DNA from: Escarpia spicata
Taxonomy: Eukaryota > Annelida > Polychaeta > Sabellida > Siboglinidae
Length of the DNA stretch: 64,000 nucleotides
Direction of reading: 5' to 3'
NCBI GenBank assembly: GCA_963995525.1
Contig: OZ023205.1
Span: 65,792,621 to 65,856,620, forward strand
The notes under the pieces are model-generated. The model had not been told where the DNA came from. It saw only the letters and a list, made by a program, of their open reading frames with translations, and did no database searches. The position numbers were made by a program, and so were the translations under genes. Numbering within the stretch: the stretch's first letter is position 1; each line of letters opens with the position of its first letter. Below, one piece after another: positions 23,255 through 34,971 of the stretch.

Positions 23255-24125
23255 GCTAAGCCTAAACTGTCAGAGTTTAAATGCAAAAATGTACGAAATT
23301 AAAATAAAGCTAGAGACATTCAAATGTAGTGGCTGTGAGATTAGTGCTCTGTGTTTACAGGAAACATGGCTCGACGAAGAGGCTGACACTTCTTAGATGG
23401 ATATACATTAATATACCAAGGCAAAATGTGTAGTGCACATGCTGGCCTGGCAATCTACCTCAGCAACAAAAACAATTACAAATCTATAAATATCCATGCT
23501 AATACAGGCACTTGAAATAACATGTTGTGCATGAAGAATAAAATAATTCTGGGAAATATACATACACCACCTAGAGATATAATTGAAAACTACAGTATAT
23601 TTACAGACGAATTTCCATCAAATTTAGTTGATTTACAAAAATCCAAAAGTGAAATAATAATTGCAGGAGATTACAATATTGATTTGGTTTAAATTAACGA
23701 AAAACCCATAATATGCGAATATTTTGACATGATCGTTTCACATGGTTTCTTCCCTAAAATTACTATGCCAACACGACTTTCAGAATATCATGGAACACTC
23801 ATTGATATTTTGTTGATGCAATGTGTCAAAAGGATTCTTCAAATCATCAGCTGGTATTTTAGTGAGCAATATTTCTGATCTCTTTCCGTACTTTCTAAAT
23901 TTGGACTATGTCAAAACCACTAGTGCGATACTAGGGTTTATACGAATAAAACTACAAAATCATGACTCCCTCAATAAATTTAAAATTGAAATAATAAACT
24001 CAAATATTTACGATAAACTTAACACAGATACTCATGCGGATCCGAATGAAAACAACAATATCCTCAATGAAATTGTTACTGCAGTTATGGATAAATTTCT
24101 ACCTATTAAAGTAATTAAATTTTAG
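23255..24125 (+). pseudogene. LINE endonuclease-domain remnant
   Basis: Decayed apurinic-endonuclease-like domain in shifting frames: LSLNCQSLNAKMYEIK at the start, ISALCLQETWLDE (catalytic Glu block), then IIAGDYNIDLV and a C-terminal TMPTRLSEYHGTLIDIL. Many stops. The last 100 codons (23823-24125) are still open. No reverse transcriptase follows. Confidence 0.75.
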
Positions 24126-25186
24126 AAATGTTTACATAAGAAAACTACTTGGATTACCAACCAATCGATATGGCAGTTAATATTTCCATTTTACATTCTA
24201 GTCGACAACGTATGCCCTATTGTTGTTCATCTACATTCGTTGGATGACGTCAGACAAATAACTACATCACTTCCAAAGAGGTCGGATACATTAAAATGAG
24301 GCTATTACAACAATTATGTTTCGCTTTTTTTCAGACTAGTATCATGTTTACCTACAAGCACAGTGTGACACCAACGACAGCAACAAATGTGGGTTTTTAT
24401 AAATATTGTGCATTAGTTGTTTAGTGTTTGTTTTTGTTTTCATACTGAACTATTTTGTGTAATGTTTGTTTGTTTTGTTTTGTTTTGAGATAAATATATG
24501 TGTCTTCCTTCGTGTTGCAATAGCATTCTCTTCCATCAACACGCTCACTGTGGTGTTCGGCGATTCATCGCTGCTCCAAAGTTCTGTTTTGGTCAATCAT
24601 ACCATGGAAATGGACTAGACGGTTGTGTAAGTATATTGCTGATGGATTCGAAACTAATACACCATTGCAACCATCATTACACGAGCCACACTAAAGCGGT
24701 GTAGGCGAACTCTTCAAGCAATGCAAGTGTCCACTTAAATACGAACGTTTTAAAAATACGCCCATCAGGTAATGAACTGTCGTCACACGACCATCGCGTG
24801 TTTCTGTTGTAATCATGGTATCCTAACGCGAAAGTCTGAGCCACATGATAGATATGTCATTAAGTCGTTTCTGTTAATACGTGCAACAACTGGTACCTTC
24901 AATAACCTAATACAACATTAAAGTATCGATGTATGTATGTTAAGCATATATACAGGTACGTATGCTGGGGGCACAAAAACAACCCCCAACAGCACCCCCT
25001 CATCTTCAGAAATCATATGTTCATCTAAAACTCCATGCCAAAATCTATTGGATTTTTAAAATGTACAATTACAGGTAAAAAAACACACCCCACCATAAAA
25101 CAAGTGCGTGTGTGCGTGTGTGCGTGTGTGCGTGTGTGCGTGTGTGCGTGTGTGCGTGTGTATAGGGGGAGAGAGAGAGAGAGAGA

Positions 25187-25248
<62 letters not shown>

Positions 25249-25690
25249 ATGTGTGGGGTATGGGGGTGATTAGATGGACGTGTAGGTGTGGGTGTGTTAC
25301 GTTATGTTAGTAATTATAATTAAAGATGCATTATTTTCGTAGCCATTCCATAGATGGAAAACACCTCTCTGTTGTTGTTCTGACATAGCTTCAATGCTTG
25401 CAACATTCTAGATTGCTTCAATAAAGCGGTATTTCGTTATGGCACATTTCTTTCAACTAAACGTCGAATAAATATCTTGGACATCTTGGACTTTGTGGTT
25501 TTTTATCAGTGACATTCTGATGACCACCGGGAATACATGTGCTCCTACACTCGCTCCACGTGGGACGCCGTAACAATCATGTGGACGGACCGACCTGCGT
25601 ATAACGAAGCACGTGAAACACTGACACACATTCCCGGTAGTGCGTTGTCACGTCTTCAACTTGTCAGTCGAGTGGCTTCGGTGAGACATA
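24126..25690. other. Gene-free stretch with GTGTGC/GTGC microsatellites
   Basis: I see no supported gene in 24126-25090 or 25320-25690. At 25100-25250 there are three adjacent simple repeats: (GTGTGC)n, (GA)n and (GTGC)n. The 68-codon frame at 24498-24704 has no splice support or recognisable motif. Confidence 0.6.
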
Positions 25691-25698
25691 TATATAAG
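25689..25698 (+). promoter_or_regulatory. TATA box of the Cys-rich peptide gene
   Basis: TATATATAAG lies 114 nt upstream of the ATG at 25812. It implies a start site near 25720 and a 5' UTR of about 90 nt. No other TATA element is placed as well before this exon. Confidence 0.5.
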
Positions 25699-25811
25699 TG
25701 TGGCGTTCGTGTGCGTCATACAAAATCTCGTTGGCGACACAGTCATAATTCGTTGAACCGACCCGAAGTATTTGCGCAGACCAAGGGCGGCGTAGTCTAC
25801 ACGGCACAAAC

Positions 25812-27359
25812 ATGAATGCTACACTAGCGATGGTGAGTGTATCAGTTTTGATAGTTTAATTTATTTGTGACGTCTAATAATGTTAATTGCATACAGTTCC
25901 ACGTACGCCCATGTTCAGTAGATGTTTCGGCAACATGAATATATTGATAACAACATTTAAAGAGCGTGTTATGTCCGGCCGATCGGCAGGTCGGCCATGG
26001 ATATTATTGTATGACTTTGGCAGGAGACTGGGGAGGCTGGTTGATGCATATAGCAAATGCCCAGTGTTCTGTAGCTAACACGTGACACTATTTCAACTAC
26101 ACCGAATGTTGGAAACCGTTCGGAAGATATACCCGCTGAGCTTTTGTTAATATGTGGGCACTTTCTATTGTCAGATAGATACTTTACATCAACTTAAATT
26201 AGTGTCTACAACAACATCTAATACCACACAGAATCGATTTTGGAAAGGTCAATTACACTGAACAACAACAAAACATGTTTCGTTTATAATATATATGTAT
26301 ATATATATAAACGAATAAAAAAGGTTTGACCATGCTAACCAAGTTTCAATATATTCAGCGTAGGCACCATTCGGAAATATTACAAATTGTGTGAGACAAT
26401 TGGTCTTGCGCTTGTTTGGTCTCCTTTTGTAGAAACCAGCAGTAATTAATCACGTTTGGGCTGAACCAGCCTTGATCCATCACCGAAATGTCTTGATGGA
26501 ACCTTTCGCCAAGCTCATCGCTTACCTCACCCAGATTAGGTAGAAATAAATCCAGATGAGAATGCAAGAAGCGCATGTTAAGAGAGATCCAACAGCCCAC
26601 TTGCCGATAGGCCTTTAGCATGTTGTCCACTAATTCAGCACACTGTTCAGCTCTGATGAGCTGGGAACATTATGACTTTAGATTTGGAATCAGAACACTC
26701 GATTGAGTCCAGAGCACATGCTCTTACCCCAGTAGCAAAGTCTTTGTTGCCCAGTATTATGTAAACGTGACTTGACATCTTCATGCGAATATCAAGTTGA
26801 CTTTGAACTGCACTCTCACAAAATAATTACTCATGTAATTTTGTATATGGCAGACAAACAGTTGGTTGGTCCAAACAACGCGTGCTGTGTGTTTGTACGT
26901 GTGTGTAAGGTAACAACGTATGCTGCATGTACGTACACGTATAGGTACGGTAACAACGTGTGTTGTGTGTCTGTACGGTAACAACGTGTCCCGTATATCT
27001 TTACGGTAACAATGTGTTCTGTATGTCTGTACATATATGTACAGAAACAACGTGTGTTGCATGTGTCTGTACGGTAACCACATGTGTTATATGCATGTAC
27101 ATATATCTTCCAGATCTTCTCCGGGCTGCTTGCGATTGCCCTCTCGTCACCCGTCCCAGCTAGCCCTGAGACGTCATCCCCCACGGCGTCAGACCCCATC
27201 GTGTCATGCCGACACACGTGCTTCGGCCACTTCATCGCCCGGGTCGAGGTGTGTCGGCCGCGGGATTCGACCGGCTACCCGACGGTCCTCTCGTGTGTCG
27301 TCAGCAAGAAGCGTGACCTGCGTGTGTGCTGCATGTCGTGTGCGCGTCCATTTTTGTGA
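25812..27359 (+). CDS. Two-exon gene: 88-aa secreted cysteine-rich peptide precursor
   Basis: Exon 1 coding 25812-25832 (ATG to donor ATG|GTGAGT) joins exon 2, 27114-27359 (acceptor ATCTTCCAG, stop TGA), in phase 0: 267 nt, 88 aa. The N-terminus, MNATLAMIFSGLLAIALSS, is a classic signal peptide; cleavage is likely near the Ala of PVPA (about residue 23). After a short Ser/Pro/Thr linker comes a domain of about 50 residues with seven cysteines, spaced C-x3-C-x10-C-x13-C-x10-CC-x2-C. An odd number suggests dimerisation or one free thiol. Exon 2 is far more GC-rich than its surroundings, as expected for real coding DNA. I do not recognise the family; hormone, defence peptide or protease inhibitor are all open. 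Poly(A) signals AATAAA lie at 27420-27425 and 27697-27702. Confidence 0.7.
26355..26760 (-). pseudogene. Degenerate mobile-element ORF in the intron of the Cys-rich peptide gene
   Basis: The minus strand reads NMRFLHSHLDLFLPNLGEV followed by SDELGERFHQDISVMDQ and NYCWFLQKE. The phrase (S)DE-x-GERFHQDI is one I know from repeated, transposon-associated hypothetical proteins in invertebrate genomes. No start, no domain boundaries, frame interrupted upstream. Class uncertain. Confidence 0.5.
26880..27112 (+). repeat. Degenerate minisatellite abutting exon 2 of the Cys-rich peptide gene
   Basis: About seven units of 27-36 bp built on TACGGTAACAACGTGTG with a variable TTGTGTGTCTG spacer. The last unit ends only a few bases before the exon 2 acceptor at 27113. 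Confidence 0.75.
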
Positions 27360-27419
27360 TTTACCAAGCGCCTAGAGATAAAATGGTGCCCGTAATTTAA
27401 TGAGGTGCATGGCGTGTGT

Positions 27420-27702
27420 AATAAACAGGAGATTCGTTACTGAAGACGGGACAGATAAGATGCACACACAAGCCGAGAGGTGAACGGAAGTTAGGAATGA
27501 ACAGATATAAGATGGCGCACGAACAGTGTGACGACACAGAGGACCAGAAAGTCGGGTTCTACTGCGAGAACTGCAGTAAAATCCAACGATTGCAGCACTT
27601 TGGCATGTTACTGCGATGAATTTGTAGATTTTGTAAATATTATATTTAATGTGTACAAAAACTTTACATACTACTTTCAAATGTGACACTGTGATAAATA
27701 AA
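27420..27702 (+). terminator. Poly(A) signals of the Cys-rich peptide gene
   Basis: AATAAA occurs at 27420-27425 and 27697-27702, both in the context AATAAACAGG, 61 and 338 nt after the stop codon. Either could define the 3' end. Confidence 0.45.
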
Positions 27703-27967
27703 CAGGCACACAGTGCGGACTATATGTTTTCTAGGTTGATTTAATATCTAAATGTGCAGAACATGCGAAGTATCGACAGCGTCAACGGGGATACAACATG
27801 TGGACTTCTCACTATACACAGATACATCCACTGACAGTTCATGTCTATCGTGTAACGACGTGTAGGGCCTTCATACACGCTACCTTTCTACTACATCCGA
27901 TCACACCCTTCTTATCACACAAATTCCCCTGATCCAACCGGTGCTTTCGTACAAGCAACAACAAAGA

Positions 27968-28191
27968 TTAAACACACCAAGCAAGGCCGAGTTTTAAATC
28001 CGCAGCTGTACCGACTCGTGTTACAATGCCTGGTGGGCGGCGTCTAGACGCTGTCATCGTAGAACAGCGCCCGTGGTGCCACCTCGTACAACATGTCAAC
28101 AATTTCTCTCTACCTAGGCATGTTACATGACGCCTGTATTCGATACCATCGCGTAACGTGTCAGTCAGCACCCCACATACCGAGCAAGTAC
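27968..28191 (-). CDS. Candidate terminal exon of a second Cys-rich peptide, tail to tail
   Basis: On the minus strand the acceptor TTTGTGTAG (28200-28192) opens a frame of about 74 residues ending in TAA. It has seven cysteines (TCSVCG, HVTCLG, LLTCCTRW, GRCST, AWCV). The pattern V(T/S)C-x8-10-CC recalls the plus-strand peptide at 25812-27359, and the two would be arranged tail to tail. No first exon with a signal peptide was found. Two near-identical upstream segments ending in CTTCTAY|GTAAGTC (28430s and 28830s) could be donors but give only five residues. It may be chance or a decayed paralogue. Confidence 0.3.
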
Positions 28192-28338
28192 CTACACAAA
28201 CATAGTTGCACAAAACTTGGCTAATTTTCAATTTTCAAAAGGTCGATGTAACAATGCCATTACTACAGTGCCATAACACGTTGTGTTAGCATCAACTTTC
28301 CTTTCAATACGTGGAAGCAATCCGAAAACGTGAGAATT

Positions 28339-28842
28339 GCAACAAACAAAACTAAACCGAATGTCAAGATTAATTCATTCTAGAGAATGGGATCGTCAAC
28401 GAATTGTTGACACATTCATCGACTTACATAGAAGCCAACACATAAACGTGAACATCACCGTAAATTATCCGTTCACCGCCACCGCGTAGACGTCATCCAG
28501 ATACTGTATAGTGACGATAGCAGAAACAACTTACACACAGAAACATATTCTGCATAATACAAACGGACCCAAACCACCACGTAGCCTGTTGAACTGTAAA
28601 CATCAGTACACACTTTTGTAAAGAAAACATTACGCGGTCAGTGTGATCTACCTAGAGAAATATCACAAGTATCCAATATTCCTAGTTTACTACGTGTACT
28701 AACATGCTACTGCAGTAACGATCAAAACCAGGACTTCAACAAACATAACTAAACCGAATGTCACGATCCATTCAAGAGAAGAGGGTCCTCAACGCATTGG
28801 TGAATGACACAGTTATTGACTTACGTAGAAGCCATAACATAA
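28339..28842. repeat. Pair of degenerate direct repeats, about 100 bp each
   Basis: 28339-28450 and 28736-28842 share ACTAAACCGAATGTCA, a CATTC..AGAGAA block, AACGAATTG/AACGCATTG, GACACA and GACTTACRTAGAAGCCA in the same order. They are spaced about 397 bp apart. No element type recognised. The DNA around them (27703-27967, 28452-28735, 28843-29170) shows no other feature. Confidence 0.65.
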
Positions 28843-28885
28843 TTAAACAAATTACGCCACTCACATCGTTTGGGTAGCGTTTACC

Positions 28886-28891
28886 GTAGTT
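28886..28891 (-). terminator. Candidate poly(A) signal of MKKS
   Basis: AATAAA on the minus strand, about 280 nt downstream of the MKKS stop codon at 29171. It is the first canonical hexamer after the stop that I found. Confidence 0.4.
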
Positions 28892-29170
28892 CCGATTTAT
28901 TCGACATCCCATAATCATAATTATGCTTCAAATGCAGACAAGGTCACACGTGTGCACTCTCTTTATCTATCCAAGGGTCTTATGCATGGTGATCATTGAA
29001 AGGCAATTGAACAATACAACATACACAAAACGTCAACTGATAATCTTAAGCGCCTTCATATGCGTCGCTGTACGTACACATAGTTTACAAAGTTACACAT
29101 GTCTTAGCACACGCAACCACTGAATGGTCATGGTCCGCTCTGGTGACAGCCTGGCGCAACTGTCCACCAA

Positions 29171-29593
29171 CTACAGCTCCTGGATGCAGTGCTCAATACT
29201 CAGCACCATGTTCGCCACCGACACCGCCGTGTTGAGTGCCTTCGTTGACGCGAGAAACGAATCGAGAACATCACAAGTCTGAGACACCGTCGTGTCTGCG
29301 TCGAGTCCCGTCGGTTTCCCTGGCTGTGAGTTGAATTCCATCTTGCCAGTGTTCCGTATTTGCCCACACTGGCACGTCGTCATCACCGTAGGAGAGATCG
29401 TGTTGCTTACTTCCACAGCCGGTGGCACCCGCCAAGCGTGGTGATGCTGCGAGTCGGTGACAACGCAACCGTCGCTTCTGTTCACCGTTGTGGCAATGTG
29501 TCGCAGATTAGCTGCAAAACTGTCTACGACTGTCTGCAGCTGGAGCCTGCTGCAGACGTGTTCTTTCGTCCACTCGAGCCACTTCTCCGAGAA
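29171..29593 (-). CDS. MKKS: MKKS terminal exon
   Basis: Acceptor ATCTGCAG; 141 codons ending in TAG at 29173-29171. It starts FSEKWLEWTKEHVC and carries the returning equatorial domain (LQTVVDSFAANLRHI, DTTVSQTCDVLDSFLAS, ANMVLSIEHCIQEL). The middle of the exon (GCVVTDSQHHHAWRV onward) is the poorly conserved loop also seen in vertebrate MKKS. Confidence 0.85.
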   Translation of the reverse strand, partial: FSEKWLEWTKEHVCSRLQLQTVVDSFAANLRHIATTVNRSDGCVVTDSQHHHAWRVPPAVEVSNTISPTVMTTCQCGQIRNTGKMEFNSQPGKPTGLDADTTVSQTCDVLDSFLASTKALNTAVSVANMVLSIEHCIQEL

Positions 29594-32500
29594 CTGCAGA
29601 TAGAAATATGACACGTTAACTAAGTAATAGTAATAATTAAATGTATAACTAAAATCCAAAGTAATCTCTGTTCGGCAGTGTTTATAAACAATAAATTAAT
29701 ATACTAAATAATAAATATATAATAACAATACTAATACAAATAAAGAAAATAAAAATAATAATGACAACATCACACCACACATATAAGTTTGTACAAAATA
29801 GAAAGTACTGTACCACTAGTAGTTAAATAACTAACTAAATAAATATACTGTATATTCGGATTTGCATTAAAATAAGAATTAATATAAAAATAATAAGAAA
29901 CGGATAATAAAGAATGCACATCATAATACACATGAGTTTGTCAAAGGAATACCTGGGGTACAAAATTCATCATTTGGCAAAGATTGAGGTTGACCAATGT
30001 AGAAAATGTTTACAGGGAAATGATATATACAATTTGTGACCCCAAAAGAAGATTCAAATTCCAAGTCAACATTGTAAAATCATTATCAACATTCTGAATG
30101 ATGCAAAAACCCAATTGATATATTTAAATATAAAATAAAAATAGGAAATTTAGAAACAGTTCATGTCACACCTGACAAATATGCCTACTTTACCTGGTAT
30201 GGTTCTAAATTAATAGTTTCACACCATAATATCATAACAGGTTTTGTTATATTATATATAACTTAAAAACGGATACAAAAATTATAATAATAATAAAACT
30301 TTATTTATACACAGTCAACTCCGGGGCTAATGCTCCATTCATGGGTGTTTACAAAATGCAGCAAGAAGTTAACAAACTAAATCTTACGCAATTTATATAT
30401 AATAAAATTATATGTAATAAAATTAAAGGTACAATGAAATGGAAAAGCTATGATTAGCACAAATTTAGAAAAGCTAAACAGACTGGATAGAAGCTACAAA
30501 TACAGACAAAATTATAATAAATATATTGAATACCTATTAGAATCACATGCTAAGAGCAGACCTGCCTACCCCAAAAACTTCCTGTCAGTAATCCATCTTC
30601 CCATTTACACTGATTTTCAGGAATATAGGCTTCCTGTCAGTAATTCAGAACTGTGTCAGATATTGGTCGTGGGGGGGGGGGGGGTAGCGAAGGGTCAAAA
30701 CCATTAGTTACGCTGTCACCAACATCACCTACACTCTAGCCTACTCCTCAACTCTAGAATGATAAATGATAGACGGGAGGGGGGGGGTAGCGACAGGTCA
30801 AAACCATTACTTACGCTGTCACCAAACATCAGCCAACACTCTAGACTCTAGCCTACTCAACTCTAGAATGATAAATGATAGACGGGGGGGGGGGGGGGGG
30901 GGGGTAGCGACCGACCAAAACCATTACATCACACTGTCATCGACATCGACATCGCCTACACTCTAGACTAGTGACTGTATGATAGGCTGTAAATGATAGA
31001 CTAAACTCCTCAATAAATACACTAACTTAGTCTTAGTACAGTCAGTTGGCCTAACACTACAAGTACAACACTCACTAAATGTTTGCATTACACATTTCTT
31101 TTCGGTTGGCGGTGGGCGTCGTTTCGCTGTCATCCATCATTTGGTGCAGCGTGACTTCGTTTTGTTTGATCGCGGAAATGCCAATTTGTCATAACGTTGT
31201 TTCCTATTGGTTAGATTACGACCAGACTCAGCGAATGAAAAACCAGCGAATGCTGCATACATATGCTGCCACCTGTTGATTATAGTGGAAACTAAATTTT
31301 AGTGATTGGCAAACATGGTGACAGTCCGTAATATTTTTATCCCTCGCCGTAATACCGTAATTTGAGGTGACTTTCGGAATGATTCCGGACAATCCGGAAT
31401 GGTAGGCAGGTCTGTAAGAGGCATACACAATTAATTAAAACTGTTCATGTAAATAATACAAATGTTAGATTACGTTTAACTATATTAGGTCAAGAAATGT
31501 TTTCAGTTGTGCAGATATTTACACCTCATGTAATGTCATCCCCAGCTTCACACTGCGTGTGATATTACTGATGAGGTGTGTGACAAGGTGGGTCACTAGG
31601 TCATAACGTTGGCCTGATAATAAGGTGTAGGCATTGCTGGGAGATTGACTCTCAACATTGGTAGCAAATGAAGGAGGAAGTCTGTGAACTGACCGTGCTC
31701 GTTATGACGTGCGCCAGGTGCGACAGCCAACAGCCGCTCCCTGCCAGAGCTAGAGGCTGCTGGGACGCCATTCGAAGAACCTGCTCAGCCGTCTTGCAGG
31801 CACTCTGAAAGCAGACTCAACATTCAGACACCAAGTTTCAACAATACCATGACGTGATGGACATATTTGACGTAGTCTGAATGGAAGACTGGAAGGAAGG
31901 CTGATCAGATCAGGTGGTATGTAAATCAGTATAACAGATAATGCTTTAATGGCAATTGGTATTAATGAGCTTGCCGAGTCTCTCTCCCTTGCTCTGTCTC
32001 TCTCTCATCTACCAAATTAATCTAGAACTAGTCAAGTGTGTAGATTACGCTTCAGACCATTAATCATGCACTGTAAGATACCACTGTCTTACTCAAGTGT
32101 TAGACCCCCCACCTTGAGTTCATCGACAGCCTCGTCTGTGCGAGCACACAGCACCACAGTACACACAGTGCTGCCTGAAGGAGCAGTCCCCAGGTGCACG
32201 TAGCTCTTATGGGCCATCACCCGATGGGTAGCAGTCTGCATATAACCCCAGTCTGTCTCCTCCACTACCGTCTGATGGTCTCCAAGCAGACGGCCGCCTG
32301 AAGCAAGGAACAGAAACAACATGGATTCAACCAAAACATGGTTCAACTGAACTGTCTTAGATGGAAGGATAGCCTTCAAATTGTTATCCTAAATGTATTG
32401 CCAGCTAACATTTCTTAATATCACTCTGCAATTAAGCATTAACATTTTTAGTGCTTTGTGATGACAAACACATTTAAACAGAACAGCTGTTTAGGTGTAC

Positions 32501-34971
32501 ATGGGACAAGTCTTGTAAAACCAATTAAATTATATAAATTCATATAGGAGATTACAAATAGTTTTCAGTAATACATTGATCTTCATGTAACATTTTTTGC
32601 TGAAGCAATTGACAAATTTAACCTTTATGTATCATAAAAAATTATATTTCATACCTGTGTAGCCAAATTATTGTAAAAATGACCCATTGCAATGATTCGG
32701 GTTTCACTTAGCTATTTACTGTAACATACAAATGACATTAATGGACATGGATGTGAAATCCCATTACAAACTTAATCCCAGTCCAGAGTTGGATCAACAT
32801 CACAGCCAAAGACTTCTAGGCCAGGAAGCAAATGGAATGGTGAGGACTCAACTAACAGAAAAATATGGAAGCCTGCACATCAGTGCAAAATTACACAGCA
32901 TGGTAGTGGTGCAGTCTGTGGGAATTGTGGACAATAACGAGTCGAAGGGTGCTACACATACATGATGTGAAATGCTTGAATGGCAGCAGCACTGTATAAT
33001 TATAGATAATTTATTGCCATGATATGACACGTGTTGAGCTCTACTGTGTATGCAGTAGGCACAGAGAAGGAGGCTGACTGGACACCACAAACACTGGGAG
33101 TGGCAGGCGTTTGGGCCAGGGGGCCTGGAGGTGGCAGGGGTTGGGGCCAGGAGGACTGGGGGTGGCAGGGGTTGGAGCCAGGGGGACTGGGGGTGGCAGG
33201 GGTCTTAGCCTCTATTCTCCCACCTCTACTGGGAGAACAGAGACTCATGCCATTTACACCTATTTTAATATACAGGTACACTTGTTAAAAGTGAGAAAAA
33301 TTGCTGTTTTCTTTCTATGTTTAAAATGTGGAGTTTTTAAAATACTTATCTATGAAAAACAGTTTAAACATGTTTTACTTTGATATGTGCCACTGTGCAA
33401 TGACTAATAAGCCCTGACCAGGCATGCTATCAGGAAACTACAAAATAAGTGGACATTTGTTACTGGTGGGAGTGACACACAGGATTTCTTGCTGTAACGT
33501 ATGCTTTCTGATGCATTCTGGGGAAAAAATGATTGCTGACCCCTTAGCATAAATCCTAAAGAATCCGATAGATTTCCTAAATTATTTTTTTAGAATTATA
33601 TAGTATTCTGTAAAATGTGTTTATGGCCATTCAGATTAAAAAAACAAAACTAGAATTCTGTAGAAAACCTATAGCCACTTTACTTTCTATAGAATTCTGT
33701 AGAATATTCTATACAATTTTATAGAATATTGCACAAAAATCCTGTCATATTTCCTATAGCATATATTCTGAAGAATTCTACAGATTATCTTTTTGCTAAG
33801 GGACATTTGAACCACATGGATCCATGAATTGGTGTTGTCTGGCCCTGACGCAAACATGCGTGAGATTCACAGGTAACAAAAACGACACCTTTCTTTTGGC
33901 CTCTCAATATTCAATACCAAGTTGTGCTCTGTGGACAAACTCACCGACTAGCTGGTGCACAGCCATAGTGCGCTGGAGGCCCAGTCGGTCCAACACCAGA
34001 AGGCCATTCTTCTTCAGGAGTCTCTTCAGTCGCGGGTGAATGACCTTCTGACACAGAACCGCCCCCACCCCCTGCGCAACTAACCTCTCGCCACATTTCA
34101 GTAACTCACTCATCACAGCAGCACTAAACTCTACGTCTGGTTCTAGCTGATACTCAGCATCCACTGACATGTTAGTTTCCCCAGCTAGAGAAGTGTTGAA
34201 GAGTGCAACTCTAAGCAACCCTCTATGTGGCCCTTCCTGCACAGGTCTCCACCCCAGGGGGCGAACACTATACGTGGCTATGTGCGGAGTGTCTACAAGG
34301 ACGCCGTCAATGAGATACGACTCTCCGACGCTGTTGCCTTCCACGCCTACATACTCTGTGAGACCCCACGAACTGTCAGTGCAGGAGTCGGGGAAACATC
34401 TGAGGAATGCCTCCACTATGAGCTTACTCATGTGACGGACATCACCGTCTAAGAAACCACACACAGGCTTTGTCTTTATGGCATTCTCTGCCAGTTTTAA
34501 TAGGTCCCCAGTTGTTGAGAAATCTACAGCCACTCTGCAAGTGCAGCGCTCAGAATACAGATAGTCCAAACAGCATTTCAGTAAGTGTTTGTTAACTTCG
34601 ATGGTCAGCCGCCTGTGGACAGTGAGGTCCAGTGAGCAGTCAATGAGACCAAGACAGAGTTGTCCAGCCAGTAGCCCACAGTCTCCATACAGAGCCACAT
34701 GTTGCTGGATGGCGGTAGTGACCAGTCGCAAGACGGGCCTCGACACTGACATGCCAGCCAGCAGACGTGCTGCAGATGTTGTGAGAGTGACGTGGCCGCC
34801 GTGGTTGTTGTGGATGAGCTTGGGGCGGGCGTGTGGACCGTAGCAGGAGGCCAGCAGCTGCAGGAGTGAGCTGATGGCATGGCGGGTGTTGGCATGTGTG
34901 AGGGGTTCCGTGAAGAACTCAGATACTTGTTTTGGTGCGACCCTGTCTCCCACTGGGGCTGTCGCTTGCAT
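29171..34971 (-). CDS. MKKS: McKusick-Kaufman/Bardet-Biedl syndrome 6 chaperonin-like protein
   Basis: Four coding exons on the minus strand: 34971-33945, 32297-32113, 31804-31694, 29593-29171. All junctions are GT-AG and in phase, total 1746 nt, 581 aa (human MKKS is 570 aa). MKKS/BBS6 is a divergent group II chaperonin-like protein that acts with BBS10, BBS12 and CCT in assembling the BBSome for ciliary trafficking. Seen here: SCYGPHARPKLIHNN (residues 42-56), YGDCGLLAGQ (95-104, where active chaperonins have a GDGT nucleotide motif), CRVAVDFS, LCQKVIHPRLK (306-316, apical domain), AVDELK at the end of exon 2, LALAGSGCWLSHLA in exon 3, and a C-terminal helix (AVSVANMVLSIEHCI). A very large first coding exon and four coding exons also match the vertebrate gene. 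Start: ATG 34971-34969 with A at -3; about 30 nt of 5' UTR precede it in the exon. Confidence 0.92.
30300..31010. repeat. Three tandem copies of a roughly 105-bp unit with poly-G tracts (MKKS intron 3)
   Basis: Units start at about 30681, 30785 and 30901. Each begins with GGGGTAGCGA, continues RGTCAAAACCATTA and ACTCTAGAATGATAAATGATAGACG, and is preceded by a G run of 14 (30671-30684), 9 (30779-30787) and 21 (30884-30904). The copies differ by small indels. A LINE/SINE-like 3' end (AAAACTTTATTTATACACAG near 30296) lies upstream. The rest of intron 3 (29594-31693) is AT-rich without other features. Confidence 0.7.
33098..33212. repeat. 31-bp G-rich minisatellite, 3.3 copies (MKKS intron 1)
   Basis: Units start GTGGCAGG and contain TTGGGGCCAGG and GACTGGGGG. 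Three full copies and a partial fourth. The plus strand is G-rich enough for quadruplex folding. The remaining intron (32298-33944) also holds the CTATAG MITE described separately. Confidence 0.85.
33537..33803. mobile_element. MITE-like element rich in CTATAG and TTCTGTAGAA palindromes
   Basis: The ends are inverted: CCCCTTAGCATAAATCC at the left and TTTTTGCTAAGGG at the right. The interior is made of overlapping short palindromes (TAGAATTCTGTAGAA, TTTCCTATAG, TATAGAATATT). The same end (CCCTTAGCCAAAAA) and the same words occur in the 56806-57600 array. It lies in MKKS intron 1. Confidence 0.6.

Noticed and set aside
24498..24704. 68-aa cysteine-containing ORF
   Set aside because: No signal peptide, splice context or recognisable pattern; composition like the surrounding DNA.
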